DNA from: Streptomyces kronopolitis | Lineage (GTDB): Bacteria > Actinomycetota > Actinomycetes > Streptomycetales > Streptomycetaceae | Direction: 5' to 3' | DNA: 64,000 nucleotides | Assembly: GCF_014646275.1 (NCBI RefSeq) | Contig: NZ_BMND01000007.1 | Span: 124,001 to 188,000, forward strand | Part shown: piece after piece, positions 56,756-64,000 of the stretch | Position numbering within the stretch: position 1 is the stretch's first letter | Layout: each line of letters opens with the position of its first letter | Position numbers and translations under genes: made by a program | The notes under the pieces: model-generated | The model's input: only the letters and a program-made list of their open reading frames with translations | What the model was told of the DNA's origin: nothing | Databases searched by the model: none

Positions 56756-59488
56756 TCAGGCGTCGCCGCCGGCCTCACCCGCGTCGGCGGCCGAGACGTC
56801 CAGGAGCTGGTAGCGGTCGATCGCCTGCTTCAGCAGCGACCGGTCGACCTTGCCCTCCTTGGCGAGCTCGGTGAGCACACCCAGGACGATGGACTGCGCG
56901 TCGATGTGGAAGAAGCGACGGGCCGCGCCGCGGGTGTCCGCGAAGCCGAAGCCGTCGGCGCCCAGCGACTGGTACGTGCCGGGAACCCAGCGCGCGATCT
57001 GGTCGGGCACCGCACGCATCCAGTCCGAGACCGCGAGGGTGGGACCGTCGGCGCCCTGGAGCTTCTGCGTCACGTACGGGACGCGCTGCTCCTCCTCCGG
57101 GTGCAGGAGGTTGTGCTCCTCGATCTCCACCGCGTCGCGGCGCAGCTCGTTCCAGGACGTCGCCGACCAGACATCGGCCCTGACGTCCCACTCGTCCGCG
57201 AGGATCTGCTGTGCCTCGATCGCCCACGGCACGGCGACACCCGAGGCGAGGATCCGGGCGGCGTGCTGACCCTTCTCGGCCGCCTTGACGCGGTGCAGGC
57301 CCTTGAGGATGCCTTCGACATCGACGTCGGCCGGCTCCGCCGGGTGCTGGATCGGCTCGTTGTAGACGGTGAGGTAGTAGAAGATGTCCTCGGCGTTCTC
57401 GCCGTACATCCGGCGCAGACCGTCCTTGACGATGTGCGCGATCTCGTAGCCGTAGGCCGGGTCGTAGGCGACACAGGCCGGGTTCGTCGAGGCCAGCAGC
57501 TGGGAGTGGCCGTCGGCGTGCTGGAGACCCTCACCGGTCAGCGTCGTACGGCCGGCGGTGGCGCCGAGCACGAAGCCGCGCGCGAGCTGGTCGGCCATCT
57601 GCCAGAACTGGTCACCGGTGCGCTGGAACCCGAACATCGAGTAGAAGACGTAGACCGGGATCAGCGGCTCGCCGTGCGTGGCATAGGCGGAGCCCGCCGC
57701 GATCAGCGAGGCCGTGCAGCCCGCCTCGGTGATGCCGTCGTGCAGCATCTGCCCGGTCGGCGACTCCTTGTAGGCGAGGAGCAGCTCGCGGTCGACCGAC
57801 TCGTACTGCTGGCCCAGCGGGTTGTAGATCTTGGCCGACGGGAAGAACGCGTCCATGCCGAAGGTGCGGTACTCGTCGGGCGCGATCGGCACGAACCGCT
57901 TGCCGATCTCCTTGTCCCGCATCAGGTCCTTCAGGACCCGCACGAACGCCATCGTCGTGGCGATCTTCTGCTGGCCCGAGCCCTTCATGGCACCCGCGTA
58001 GGCCTTGTCGTCCGGCAGCGGCAGCGGCTCGGCCCGCACGACGCGGGTGGGGACATACCCGCCCAGGCCCTTGCGGCGGTCGTGCATGTACTGGATCTCT
58101 TCGGAGTCCCGGCCCGGGTGGTAGTACGGCGGCGCGCCGTCCTCCAGAGCCTTGTCCGGGATCGGCAGGTGCAGCCGGTCACGGAAGCCCTTGAGGTCCT
58201 CGACCGTCAGCTTCTTCATCTGGTGGGTCGCGTTGCGCCCCTCGAAGTTCGGGCCGAGCGTCCAGCCCTTGACGGTCTGCGCGAGGATCACCGTCGGCTG
58301 GCCCTTGTGGGCCTTGGCCGCCGCATACGCCGCGTAGATCTTCTTGTGGTCGTGACCGCCGCGGCCCAGGTGCAGGATCTGGTCGTCGGTCATGCTCTCG
58401 ACCATGGCGCGCAGCCGCTGGTCGTCGCCGAAGAAGTGCTCGCGGATGTACGCACCGGTCTCGGTGGCGTACGTCTGGAACTGACCGTCGGGCGTGCTGT
58501 TGAGCCGGTTGACCAGGATGCCGTCGCGGTCCTGCGCGAGCAGCGGGTCCCAGCTGCGGTCCCACACCAGCTTGATGACGTTCCAGCCGGCGCCGCGGAA
58601 CTGCGACTCCAGCTCCTGCATGATCTTGCCGTTGCCGCGGACCGGGCCGTCGAGGCGTTGGAGGTTGCAGTTGACGACGAAGGTCAGGTTGTCCAGGCCC
58701 TCACGGGCGGCGATGGACAGCTGGCCGAGCGACTCGGGCTCGTCCATCTCGCCGTCGCCGAGGTAGGCCCAGACGTGCGACTTGGAGGTGTCGGCGATGC
58801 CGCGGGCCTCCATGTAGCGATTCATCCGCGCCTGGTAGATCGCGCCGAGCGGGCCCAGGCCCATCGAGACGGTCGGGAACTCCCAGAAGTCCGGCATCAG
58901 CCGCGGGTGCGGGTAGCTGGACAGGCCGTGGGGGGCCTTGGACTTCTCCTGCCGGAAGGCGTCGAGCTGCGCCTCGGACAGTCGGTCCAGGAGGAACGCA
59001 CGGGCGTAGACACCGGGCGAGGCGTGGCCCTGGAAGAAGATCTGGTCGCCGCCGTCGCCCTCGTCCTTGCCCCGGAAGAAGTGGTTGAAGCCCACGTCGT
59101 AGAGGGAAGCGGAGGAGGCGAAGGTGGCGATGTGGCCGCCGACGCCGATGCCCGGACGCTGGGCGCGCGAGACCATGACGGCGGCGTTCCACCGGGTCGC
59201 GTTCAGGACCTTGCGCTCGATCTCCTCGTTGCCGGGGAAGAACGGCTCGTCCTTGGTCGCGATGGTGTTCACGTAGTCCGTGCTGCGCATCTCGGGCACG
59301 GCCACACGCTTCTCGCGGGCGCGCTCGATCAGGCGGAGCATGAGGTAGCGGGCACGTTCCCGGCCGCGCTCGTCGACGGCTGCGTCGAGCGAGTCGAGCC
59401 ATTCCTGGGTCTCTTCGGGATCGAAGTCCGGGACCTGGCTGGGAAGGCCGCCAATGATGATCGGGTTTCGATCGGATCCGGAAGCCAC
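56756..59488 (-). CDS. aceE: pyruvate dehydrogenase E1 component, homodimeric type
   Basis: 910 aa from GTG 59488, with AAGGA 7 nt upstream. The single-chain E1 carries thiamine-diphosphate motif [32 protein letters not shown] (GDG...NCN) near residue 240. Earlier are [17 protein letters not shown] and [18 protein letters not shown], and late the catalytic regions [49 protein letters not shown]. Decarboxylates pyruvate and acetylates the E2 lipoyl; the E2 (DlaT-type) gene is elsewhere, as is usual in streptomycetes. The palindrome at 59622 is a likely regulator site. Confidence 0.96.
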   Translation of the reverse strand: MASGSDRNPIIIGGLPSQVPDFDPEETQEWLDSLDAAVDERGRERARYLMLRLIERAREKRVAVPEMRSTDYVNTIATKDEPFFPGNEEIERKVLNATRWNAAVMVSRAQRPGIGVGGHIATFASSASLYDVGFNHFFRGKDEGDGGDQIFFQGHASPGVYARAFLLDRLSEAQLDAFRQEKSKAPHGLSSYPHPRLMPDFWEFPTVSMGLGPLGAIYQARMNRYMEARGIADTSKSHVWAYLGDGEMDEPESLGQLSIAAREGLDNLTFVVNCNLQRLDGPVRGNGKIMQELESQFRGAGWNVIKLVWDRSWDPLLAQDRDGILVNRLNSTPDGQFQTYATETGAYIREHFFGDDQRLRAMVESMTDDQILHLGRGGHDHKKIYAAYAAAKAHKGQPTVILAQTVKGWTLGPNFEGRNATHQMKKLTVEDLKGFRDRLHLPIPDKALEDGAPPYYHPGRDSEEIQYMHDRRKGLGGYVPTRVVRAEPLPLPDDKAYAGAMKGSGQQKIATTMAFVRVLKDLMRDKEIGKRFVPIAPDEYRTFGMDAFFPSAKIYNPLGQQYESVDRELLLAYKESPTGQMLHDGITEAGCTASLIAAGSAYATHGEPLIPVYVFYSMFGFQRTGDQFWQMADQLARGFVLGATAGRTTLTGEGLQHADGHSQLLASTNPACVAYDPAYGYEIAHIVKDGLRRMYGENAEDIFYYLTVYNEPIQHPAEPADVDVEGILKGLHRVKAAEKGQHAARILASGVAVPWAIEAQQILADEWDVRADVWSATSWNELRRDAVEIEEHNLLHPEEEQRVPYVTQKLQGADGPTLAVSDWMRAVPDQIARWVPGTYQSLGADGFGFADTRGAARRFFHIDAQSIVLGVLTELAKEGKVDRSLLKQAIDRYQLLDVSAADAGEAGGDA

Positions 59489-60003
59489 GCTGTTCCTTCG
59501 TGTTCGGTTCGTGCCGCGCTGTGCAGGATGTGGATGCTGTGCACGGGACGAATGCTGTCTCTGCCTTGGTGTCGCGCCGTCTCCATCGTGTACCGAGCCA
59601 CAGGGATACGTCACCTCTACTGATGGGTAACCCATCCGTAGAGAGATGGCGCTGAAAAGGCCGATTTCTCGGGTCGGCCAAATCGCAACCATACGCTCAT
59701 GTCGAAAGTGCTTCGCGTACGGACGTCCGGACCCCGAAATGAGATCCACAGCCGGCCGGAGCCCCCCGAAGGGACCAGTCTCGCGCGAGTACCCGACAAA
59801 CCCGGCAGAATGCTGTGGTGTGAATCACTTCGGCTTGTCCCGCCGGGGTCGTGGTTGCGGCGAGACGCCGCCAAACGTCACCGTTTCGGCGGTCTGGATC
59901 GCCGGGTACTTGCGCGATCCGCCCGGCCCGTGTGGACTACGCCCAATGCTCCGCGCACGCGCGGGGTCCCCGAGCATTTCCGAAACATGACAGGAGGCAA
60001 TCC
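59489..60003. other. promoter region shared by aceE and the DUF3052 gene
   Basis: 515 bases between divergent genes. It includes the 15-bp palindrome at 59622-59636 and AT-richer stretches at 59640-59710, presumably the aceE promoter. The right end has a CAGGAGGCAAT ribosome binding site for the DUF3052 gene. Nothing else was identified. Confidence 0.5.
59622..59636. promoter_or_regulatory. 15-bp palindrome upstream of aceE, candidate operator
   Basis: GATGGGT-A-ACCCATC at 59622-59636 is a perfect dyad 134 nt before the aceE start, in the likely promoter region. The position suggests control of pyruvate dehydrogenase by a dimeric regulator. No regulator gene is adjacent. Confidence 0.5.
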
Positions 60004-60435
60004 GTGAGCGCGACCGCGGACCACGCGGAGGAGCGGACCAACCCTGCCGCCAGGCTGGGGTTCGAGCCCGGACAGGTGGTCCAGGAGATCGGATACGACG
60101 ACGACGTCGATCAGGATCTCCGCGAAGGCATTGAGACCGTGATCGGCCAGGATCTCGTCGACGAGGACTACGACGACGTCTGCGACGTCGTGCTGCTGTG
60201 GTTCCGCGACGAGGACGGCGACCTCACGGACGCGCTGGTGGACGCCATCGGGCTGATCGACGAGGGCGGGCAGATCTGGCTGCTGACCCCGAAGACCGGC
60301 CGGGACGGCTACGTCGAGCCGAGCGACATCAATGAGGCCGCGCAGACCGCGGGTCTGTCCCAGACCAAGAGCATCAACGCGGGCAAGGACTGGGCCGGCA
60401 GCCGACTGGTGACACCCAAGGCCGGCAAGCGCTGA
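60004..60435 (+). CDS. DUF3052 family protein
   Basis: 143 aa, GTG start at 60004 with AGGAGG 6 nt before. ARLGFEPGQVVQEIGYDDDVDQDLREGIETVIGQDLVDEDYDDVCDVVLLWFRDEDGDLTDALVDAIGLIDEGGQIWLLTPKTGRDGYVEPSDINEAAQTAGLSQTKSINAGKDWAGSRL is the DUF3052 core, with a strongly acidic patch (DDDVDQD...DEDYDDV). An actinobacterial core protein of unknown role. Divergent from aceE and followed by a terminator. Confidence 0.88.
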   Translation: MSATADHAEERTNPAARLGFEPGQVVQEIGYDDDVDQDLREGIETVIGQDLVDEDYDDVCDVVLLWFRDEDGDLTDALVDAIGLIDEGGQIWLLTPKTGRDGYVEPSDINEAAQTAGLSQTKSINAGKDWAGSRLVTPKAGKR

Positions 60436-60457
60436 GCCGCACCGCCCCGACGTCCCC

Positions 60458-60494
60458 GCCGAGCCCCCTCCGCCTGTTGCGGAGGGGGCTCGGC
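60458..60494. terminator. 16-bp hairpin terminator after the DUF3052 gene
   Basis: GCCGAGCCCCCTCCGC (60458-60473) pairs exactly with GCGGAGGGGGCTCGGC (60479-60494) over a CTGTT loop. Confidence 0.88.
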
Positions 60495-60580
60495 CCTGTT
60501 CACGGCGTGTTCCCCGGTGGTGAACCACGGCGCGTAGGGTTGGTCGCGTCCTGTTGACAGTGAGCGGAAGGGAAGCACCC

Positions 60581-61039
60581 ATGGCGATCGAGGTCGGCAC
60601 GAAGGCTCCGGATTTCGAGCTGAAGAACCAGCACGGCGAGCTGGTCAGGCTCTCCGACTTCCGCGGCGAGAAGGCCGTCGTCCTCCTCTTCTACCCCTTC
60701 GCCTTCACCGGCGTGTGCACCGGTGAGCTGTGCGCGCTCCGCGACGAGCTGCCGACGTTCGTCAACGACGACGTCCAGCTGCTGGCCGTCTCCAACGACT
60801 CCCCGTTCTCGCTGCGCGTCTTCGCGGAGCAGGAGGGGCTGGAGTACCCGCTGCTGTCGGACTTCTGGCCGCACGGCGAGGCCTCGCGGGCATACGGCGT
60901 CTTCGACGAGGAGAAGGGCTGCGCGGTGCGCGGCACGTTCATCATCGACAAGGAGGGCGTGGTGCGCTGGACGGTCGTCAACGGCCTGCCCGACGCCCGT
61001 GACCTCAACGACTACGTCAAGGCGCTCGGCACCCTCTGA
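60581..61039 (+). CDS. peroxiredoxin (AhpE-like)
   Basis: 152 aa. Peroxidatic Cys46 in FYPFAFTGVCTGELCALRDE (the TxxC site) and a possible resolving C51 two helix turns later. The rest is a thioredoxin fold: VQLLAVSNDSPFSLRVFAEQEGLEYPLLSDFWPHGEASRAYGVFDEEKGCAVRGTFIIDKEGVVRWTVVNGLPDARDLNDYVKALG. This resembles mycobacterial AhpE, which reduces peroxides and peroxynitrite using mycothiol or thioredoxin-type donors. ATG 60581 with GGAAGGG 8-9 nt upstream. Followed by the TerD genes in the same direction. Confidence 0.92.
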   Translation: MAIEVGTKAPDFELKNQHGELVRLSDFRGEKAVVLLFYPFAFTGVCTGELCALRDELPTFVNDDVQLLAVSNDSPFSLRVFAEQEGLEYPLLSDFWPHGEASRAYGVFDEEKGCAVRGTFIIDKEGVVRWTVVNGLPDARDLNDYVKALGTL

Positions 61040-61130
61040 GCCGCCTCTCCCACGGCGCCGGTGCGCCCACCGGGCGGACATCCGCACGGATCCGGGTGCG
61101 ATATCTGCAATCGGCGGGAACCGGTCACTA

Positions 61131-61148
61131 GGATCAATTCGTTGATCC
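61131..61148. repeat. 7-bp hairpin with TTCG tetraloop upstream of terD
   Basis: GGATCAA (61131-61137) pairs with TTGATCC (61142-61148) around TTCG. It lies 60 nt before the first terD start in an AT-rich promoter-like zone; either a leader hairpin or a small operator. Confidence 0.45.
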
Positions 61149-61208
61149 GATGCCATGCACGATGGGGGCGCAAATCTTTACGTACCCCTCGAATCTTTGG
61201 GAGGACTC

Positions 61209-61784
61209 GTGGGAGTCAGCCTCAGCAAGGGCGGCAACGTCTCGCTGACGAAGGAAGCCCCCAATCTGACCGCCGTCGTCGTCGGTCTGGGCTGGGACGC
61301 GCGTACCACCACCGGTACGGACTTCGACCTGGACGCCAGCGCCCTGCTGACGAACGACCAGGGCAAGGTCGGCAACGACCAGAACTTCGTGTTCTTCAAC
61401 AACCTGAAGAGCCCGGACGGTTCGGTCGAGCACACCGGCGACAACATCACCGGTGAGGGTGAGGGCGACGACGAGCAGATCAAGGTGAATCTGGCCGCCG
61501 TCCCCGCCGATGTCGACAAGATCGTCTTCCCGGTGTCGATCTACGACGCCGAGACCCGCCAGCAGAGCTTCGGCCAGGTCCGCAACGCCTTCATCCGGGT
61601 GGTCAACCAGGCCGACAACAACGAGCTGGCGCGCTACGACCTGAGCGAGGACGCCTCGACCGAGACCGCCATGGTCTTCGGCGAGCTGTACCGCAACGGC
61701 GCGGAGTGGAAGTTCCGGGCCATCGGGCAGGGCTATGCCTCGGGTCTGCGCGGCATCGCGCAGGACTTCGGCGTCAACGTCTGA
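61209..61784 (+). CDS. terD: TerD-family calcium-binding stress protein (copy 1)
   Basis: 191 aa from GTG 61209 with GGGAGGACTC upstream. The TerD fold begins [46 protein letters not shown]. Conserved Asp clusters ([25 protein letters not shown]) bind Ca2+, and [56 protein letters not shown] is the second part. No signal peptide; cytoplasmic, acting with TerC at the membrane in stress and phage/tellurite resistance networks. About 70-75% identical to the next gene by eye, so a tandem duplication. Confidence 0.95.
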   Translation: MGVSLSKGGNVSLTKEAPNLTAVVVGLGWDARTTTGTDFDLDASALLTNDQGKVGNDQNFVFFNNLKSPDGSVEHTGDNITGEGEGDDEQIKVNLAAVPADVDKIVFPVSIYDAETRQQSFGQVRNAFIRVVNQADNNELARYDLSEDASTETAMVFGELYRNGAEWKFRAIGQGYASGLRGIAQDFGVNV

Positions 61785-61980
61785 GCGGCGGCGGCCGCGA
61801 GCTGATCGCCGACGTCCGGCAGGGCGGCGCCCGCGCGGTGGCCGCCCGGGACAGGAATGACCGCCTCCGGCGCCGTACACCCCCGTCCGGGGAGTGCGGC
61901 GCCGGACGCGCTCGAAGGGCAGGAAAGGGATGCGGCCGCGCCCGGGCGCGGCCGCACCGACATCGGGGAGGAAGCGAACG

Positions 61981-62556
61981 ATGAGCGTCACGCTTGCCAA
62001 GGGGGGCAATGTCTCGCTGTCCAAGGCCGCGCCGGATCTCACGCAGATCATGGTCGGCCTGGGCTGGGACGCGCGGTCCACGACCGGAGCACCCTTCGAT
62101 CTCGACGCCAGCGCACTGCTGTGCCAGTCGGGCCGGGTGCTGGGGGACGAATACTTCGTCTTCTACAACAACCTCAAGAGCCCCGAAGGCTCCGTCGAAC
62201 ACACGGGGGACAACCTCACCGGCGACGGTGAAGGCGACGACGAGTCGGTCCTGGTCGATCTCACGCAGGTGCCCGAGCGGGTCGACAAGATCGTTTTTCC
62301 GGTCTCGATCCATGACGCCGAGGCGCGCGGCCAGAGTTTCGGCCAAGTCAGCAACGCTTTCATTCGCGTCGTCAATCAGTCCGACGGCAGCGAACTCGCC
62401 CGCTACGACCTCAGTGAAGACGCCTCCGGCGAAACGGCGATGATCTTCGGCGAGGTGTATCGCTACAACGGCGAATGGAAGTTCCGGGCAGTGGGTCAGG
62501 GGTACGCGTCGGGTCTGCGGGGCATCGCTCTAGACTTCGGGGTCAACGTTTCGTAA
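61981..62556 (+). CDS. terD: TerD-family calcium-binding stress protein (copy 2)
   Basis: 191 aa from ATG 61981 with GGGGAGGAAG upstream. Same layout as copy 1: [47 protein letters not shown], acidic [18 protein letters not shown], and the conserved [27 protein letters not shown] end. It differs mainly between residues 45-60 ([18 protein letters not shown]). 196 nt after copy 1, with no strong terminator, so co-transcription with copy 1 and terC is plausible. Confidence 0.95.
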   Translation: MSVTLAKGGNVSLSKAAPDLTQIMVGLGWDARSTTGAPFDLDASALLCQSGRVLGDEYFVFYNNLKSPEGSVEHTGDNLTGDGEGDDESVLVDLTQVPERVDKIVFPVSIHDAEARGQSFGQVSNAFIRVVNQSDGSELARYDLSEDASGETAMIFGEVYRYNGEWKFRAVGQGYASGLRGIALDFGVNVS

Positions 62557-62608
62557 AGCGCCGCGCACTGCGCGCGGGGGACCCACACAGCGAAGGATTG
62601 GGTAGGCA

Positions 62609-63736
62609 GTGCTCCTGAAAACCTTTGGCTGGTCGTTCGCCATCACGGCGGCCGGCCTCGCCTTGGCCGGCGTGCTCTGGGGGTGGCAGGGGCTCGCGAT
62701 CGTCGGGATCCTGTCCATCCTGGAGATCTCGCTCTCGTTCGACAACGCCGTCATCAACGCGGGCATCCTGCGCAAGATGAACGCGTTCTGGCAGAAGATC
62801 TTCCTTACCGTCGGCATCCTCATCGCGGTGTTCGGCATGCGGCTGGTGTTCCCGGTCGTCATTGTCGCGATCACCGCGAAGCTGGGGCCGATCGAGGCGG
62901 TCAATCTCGCCATCAATGACAAGACGCGCTACGAACACCTGGTCACCAGCGCCCATCCGGCCATCGCGGCCTTCGGCGGGATCTTCCTGCTGATGATCTT
63001 CCTCGACTTCATATTCGAGGAGCGCGACTACAAATGGCTGTCCTGGATCGAAAAGCCCATGGCCAAGATGGGCAAGCTCGACATGCTGTCCGTCATCATC
63101 GCCCTGGTCGTCCTGCTGGTGACCTCGATGACCGTGGCCACCGCCGCGGCGCACGGCGCCGGTGACAAGAGCGCCACGGTCCTGCTGGCGGGCGTCGCGG
63201 GCCTCCTCACGTATCTCGTCGTCGCCGGGATCTCCGGATACTTCGAGGACAAGCTGGAGGAGGACGACGACGAAGAGGACGGTCAGCCGGCGGCGCCCGC
63301 GCGGAACGGGACCGGCGCGGCCGTGGGGCTGGCCGGCAAGGCAGCGTTCTTCATGTTCCTCTACCTCGAGGTCATCGACGCGTCCTTCTCCTTCGACGGC
63401 GTCATCGGCGCCTTCGCCATCACCAACGACATCTTCATGATGGCGCTGGGCCTGGGCATCGGGGCGATGTACATCCGCTCGCTGACGGTCTTCCTGGTCC
63501 GCAAGGGGACCCTGGACGACTACGTCTACCTGGAGCACGGGGCGCACTACGCCATCGGCGCGCTGGCCGTCATCCTGCTCATCACGATCAAGTACGAGAT
63601 CAACGAGGTCATCACCGGCCTGGTGGGCATCGTGCTGATCGGCCTCTCGTTCGCCTCGTCCGTGGTCCGCAACCGGCGGGAGGGCAAGCCGGGGGACTCC
63701 TCGGGAAAGTCGTCGGAAGTCACCTCCGGAGTGTGA
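62609..63736 (+). CDS. TerC-type integral membrane protein (DUF475)
   Basis: 375 aa, GTG start at 62609. About seven to nine hydrophobic helices; ILEISLSFDNAVINAGILRKMN carries the SFDNAV signature of TerC proteins, repeated in LYLEVIDASFSFDGVIGAFAIT. Acidic loops (DKLEEDDDEEDG) face the cytosol. Belongs to DUF475 rather than classical TerC by length. TerC/TerD complexes associate with ions such as Mn2+ or Ca2+ and stress resistance. 52 nt after terD copy 2, so likely the same transcript. A hairpin follows. Confidence 0.93.
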   Translation: MLLKTFGWSFAITAAGLALAGVLWGWQGLAIVGILSILEISLSFDNAVINAGILRKMNAFWQKIFLTVGILIAVFGMRLVFPVVIVAITAKLGPIEAVNLAINDKTRYEHLVTSAHPAIAAFGGIFLLMIFLDFIFEERDYKWLSWIEKPMAKMGKLDMLSVIIALVVLLVTSMTVATAAAHGAGDKSATVLLAGVAGLLTYLVVAGISGYFEDKLEEDDDEEDGQPAAPARNGTGAAVGLAGKAAFFMFLYLEVIDASFSFDGVIGAFAITNDIFMMALGLGIGAMYIRSLTVFLVRKGTLDDYVYLEHGAHYAIGALAVILLITIKYEINEVITGLVGIVLIGLSFASSVVRNRREGKPGDSSGKSSEVTSGV

Positions 63737-63765
63737 CGCGGCGCTGATTGAGGAACGCTCTCTGC

Positions 63766-63799
63766 GGGGCGGCCTGGGGTGCAGACCTCGGGCCGCCCC
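63766..63799. terminator. hairpin after the TerC-type gene
   Basis: GGGGCGGCC (63766-63774) pairs with GGCCGCCCC (63791-63799) over 16 nt; it lies 30 nt past the stop and before the next TerD-like start. Confidence 0.6.
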
Positions 63800-63832
63800 G
63801 TTCGTCGGGGCCGAGCAATGGGGTGGGGCAAC

Positions 63833-64000
63833 GTGTCGTTCCTGGAGAATCTGCGGCGCGGTGGCGCTGCGAAGTTCGACTTCGACAGCGGCGGCGCGTC
63901 GTATGTCGTCGAGCTGACGAAGCGGAATCCGGTCGTCTCACTGACCAAGCAGGGGGCGGCCAGCGGGCATCTGCGGGTCAATCTGCACTGGCAGATGCGC
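63833..64000 (+). CDS. TerD-like protein, N-terminal part only (cut by window end)
   Basis: 56 codons are present and the frame runs to the last base. The GTG at 63833 is preferred because GGGGTGGGG lies 4 nt upstream; an in-frame ATG at 63818 would add five residues. VSFLENLRRGGAAKFDFDSGGASYVVELTKRNPVVSLTKQGAASGHLRVNLHWQM matches the TerD N-terminal pattern (VSLTKQG...LRVNLHW) seen in longer TerD paralogues, often with an extra domain. Rest unknown. Confidence 0.7.
   Translation, partial: MSFLENLRRGGAAKFDFDSGGASYVVELTKRNPVVSLTKQGAASGHLRVNLHWQMR

Noticed and set aside
55913..59623. Very long plus-strand open frame antisense to aceE
   Set aside because: It is the complement of the highly conserved AceE frame; its translation is Arg/Val/Leu-rich and matches no family.
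1..64000. tRNA, rRNA or cas genes to explain the CRISPR-like repeats
   Set aside because: No cloverleaf-like, rRNA-like or cas-like sequence was noticed in the gaps. This was by eye only; a tRNAscan and HMM run would be decisive.

Overview
This is a high-GC actinobacterial chromosome segment that almost certainly comes from a Streptomyces. The evidence is the very high GC, frequent GTG starts, GGAG-type ribosome binding sites and Streptomyces-type family content (FasR-FabD-FabH-ACP-FabF, DUF3145, DUF3052, DUF1023, DUF4429, the homodimeric AceE, several TerD/TerC proteins). No tRNA or rRNA gene was seen, and no cas gene is present.

Region 1-6.3 kb is accessory-looking and sparse. It has a DinB-like metal-binding enzyme, small secreted proteins, an IS3-family remnant, and an EamA exporter divergent from an ArsR regulator. 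Scattered through it are degenerate type I-E CRISPR-like repeats, all in one orientation. Two of them, at 5325-5413, still have a 32-nt spacer spacing. Region 6.3-17.1 kb holds a two-component system whose kinase carries an extra C-terminal membrane-anchored domain. After it come a glycosyltransferase, a cupin, a thioredoxin with a SigR-like promoter, a phosphatase, an ECF42 sigma factor coupled to its YCII/DGPF partner, an MreB-like protein, and a MarR regulator divergent from an oxidoreductase. Region 17.1-20 kb is repeat-rich, with a 34-bp tandem array and long degenerate GC-rich repeats, and contains only an Ohr peroxidase and a 41-aa membrane protein.

Region 20-25.7 kb is a complete ribose operon, rbsR-rbsA-rbsC-rbsB-rbsK, preceded by paired LacI-type operators. 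Region 25.9-36.2 kb contains a nitrilase/VanX two-domain fusion with a cluster of DnaA-box sequences upstream, a secreted pyroglutamyl-peptidase-like protein, TetR and a GH3 beta-glucosidase, a DUF4097 lipoprotein, aldose epimerase, an SGNH lipoprotein and DUF3145. The carbohydrate theme (rbs, GH3, GalM) is notable.

Region 37-42.3 kb is the type II fatty-acid synthase cluster fasR-fabD-fabH-acpP-fabF on the minus strand. Region 42.3-55.5 kb holds pirin, a serine hydrolase, MerR with an aldo/keto reductase, an acyltransferase, two paralogous DUF1023 alpha/beta hydrolases flanking a second two-component system and DUF4429, and a TetR/MFS exporter pair with clear palindromic operators. Region 56-64 kb is core metabolism and stress: an I36-type secreted inhibitor, aceE, DUF3052, a peroxiredoxin, two TerD paralogues, a TerC-like DUF475 membrane protein, and a TerD-type gene cut by the window end. 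Strong hairpin terminators separate many convergent units.

Start codons were chosen from ribosome binding sites, overlaps and family lengths. All product calls come from reading motifs, without database searches.
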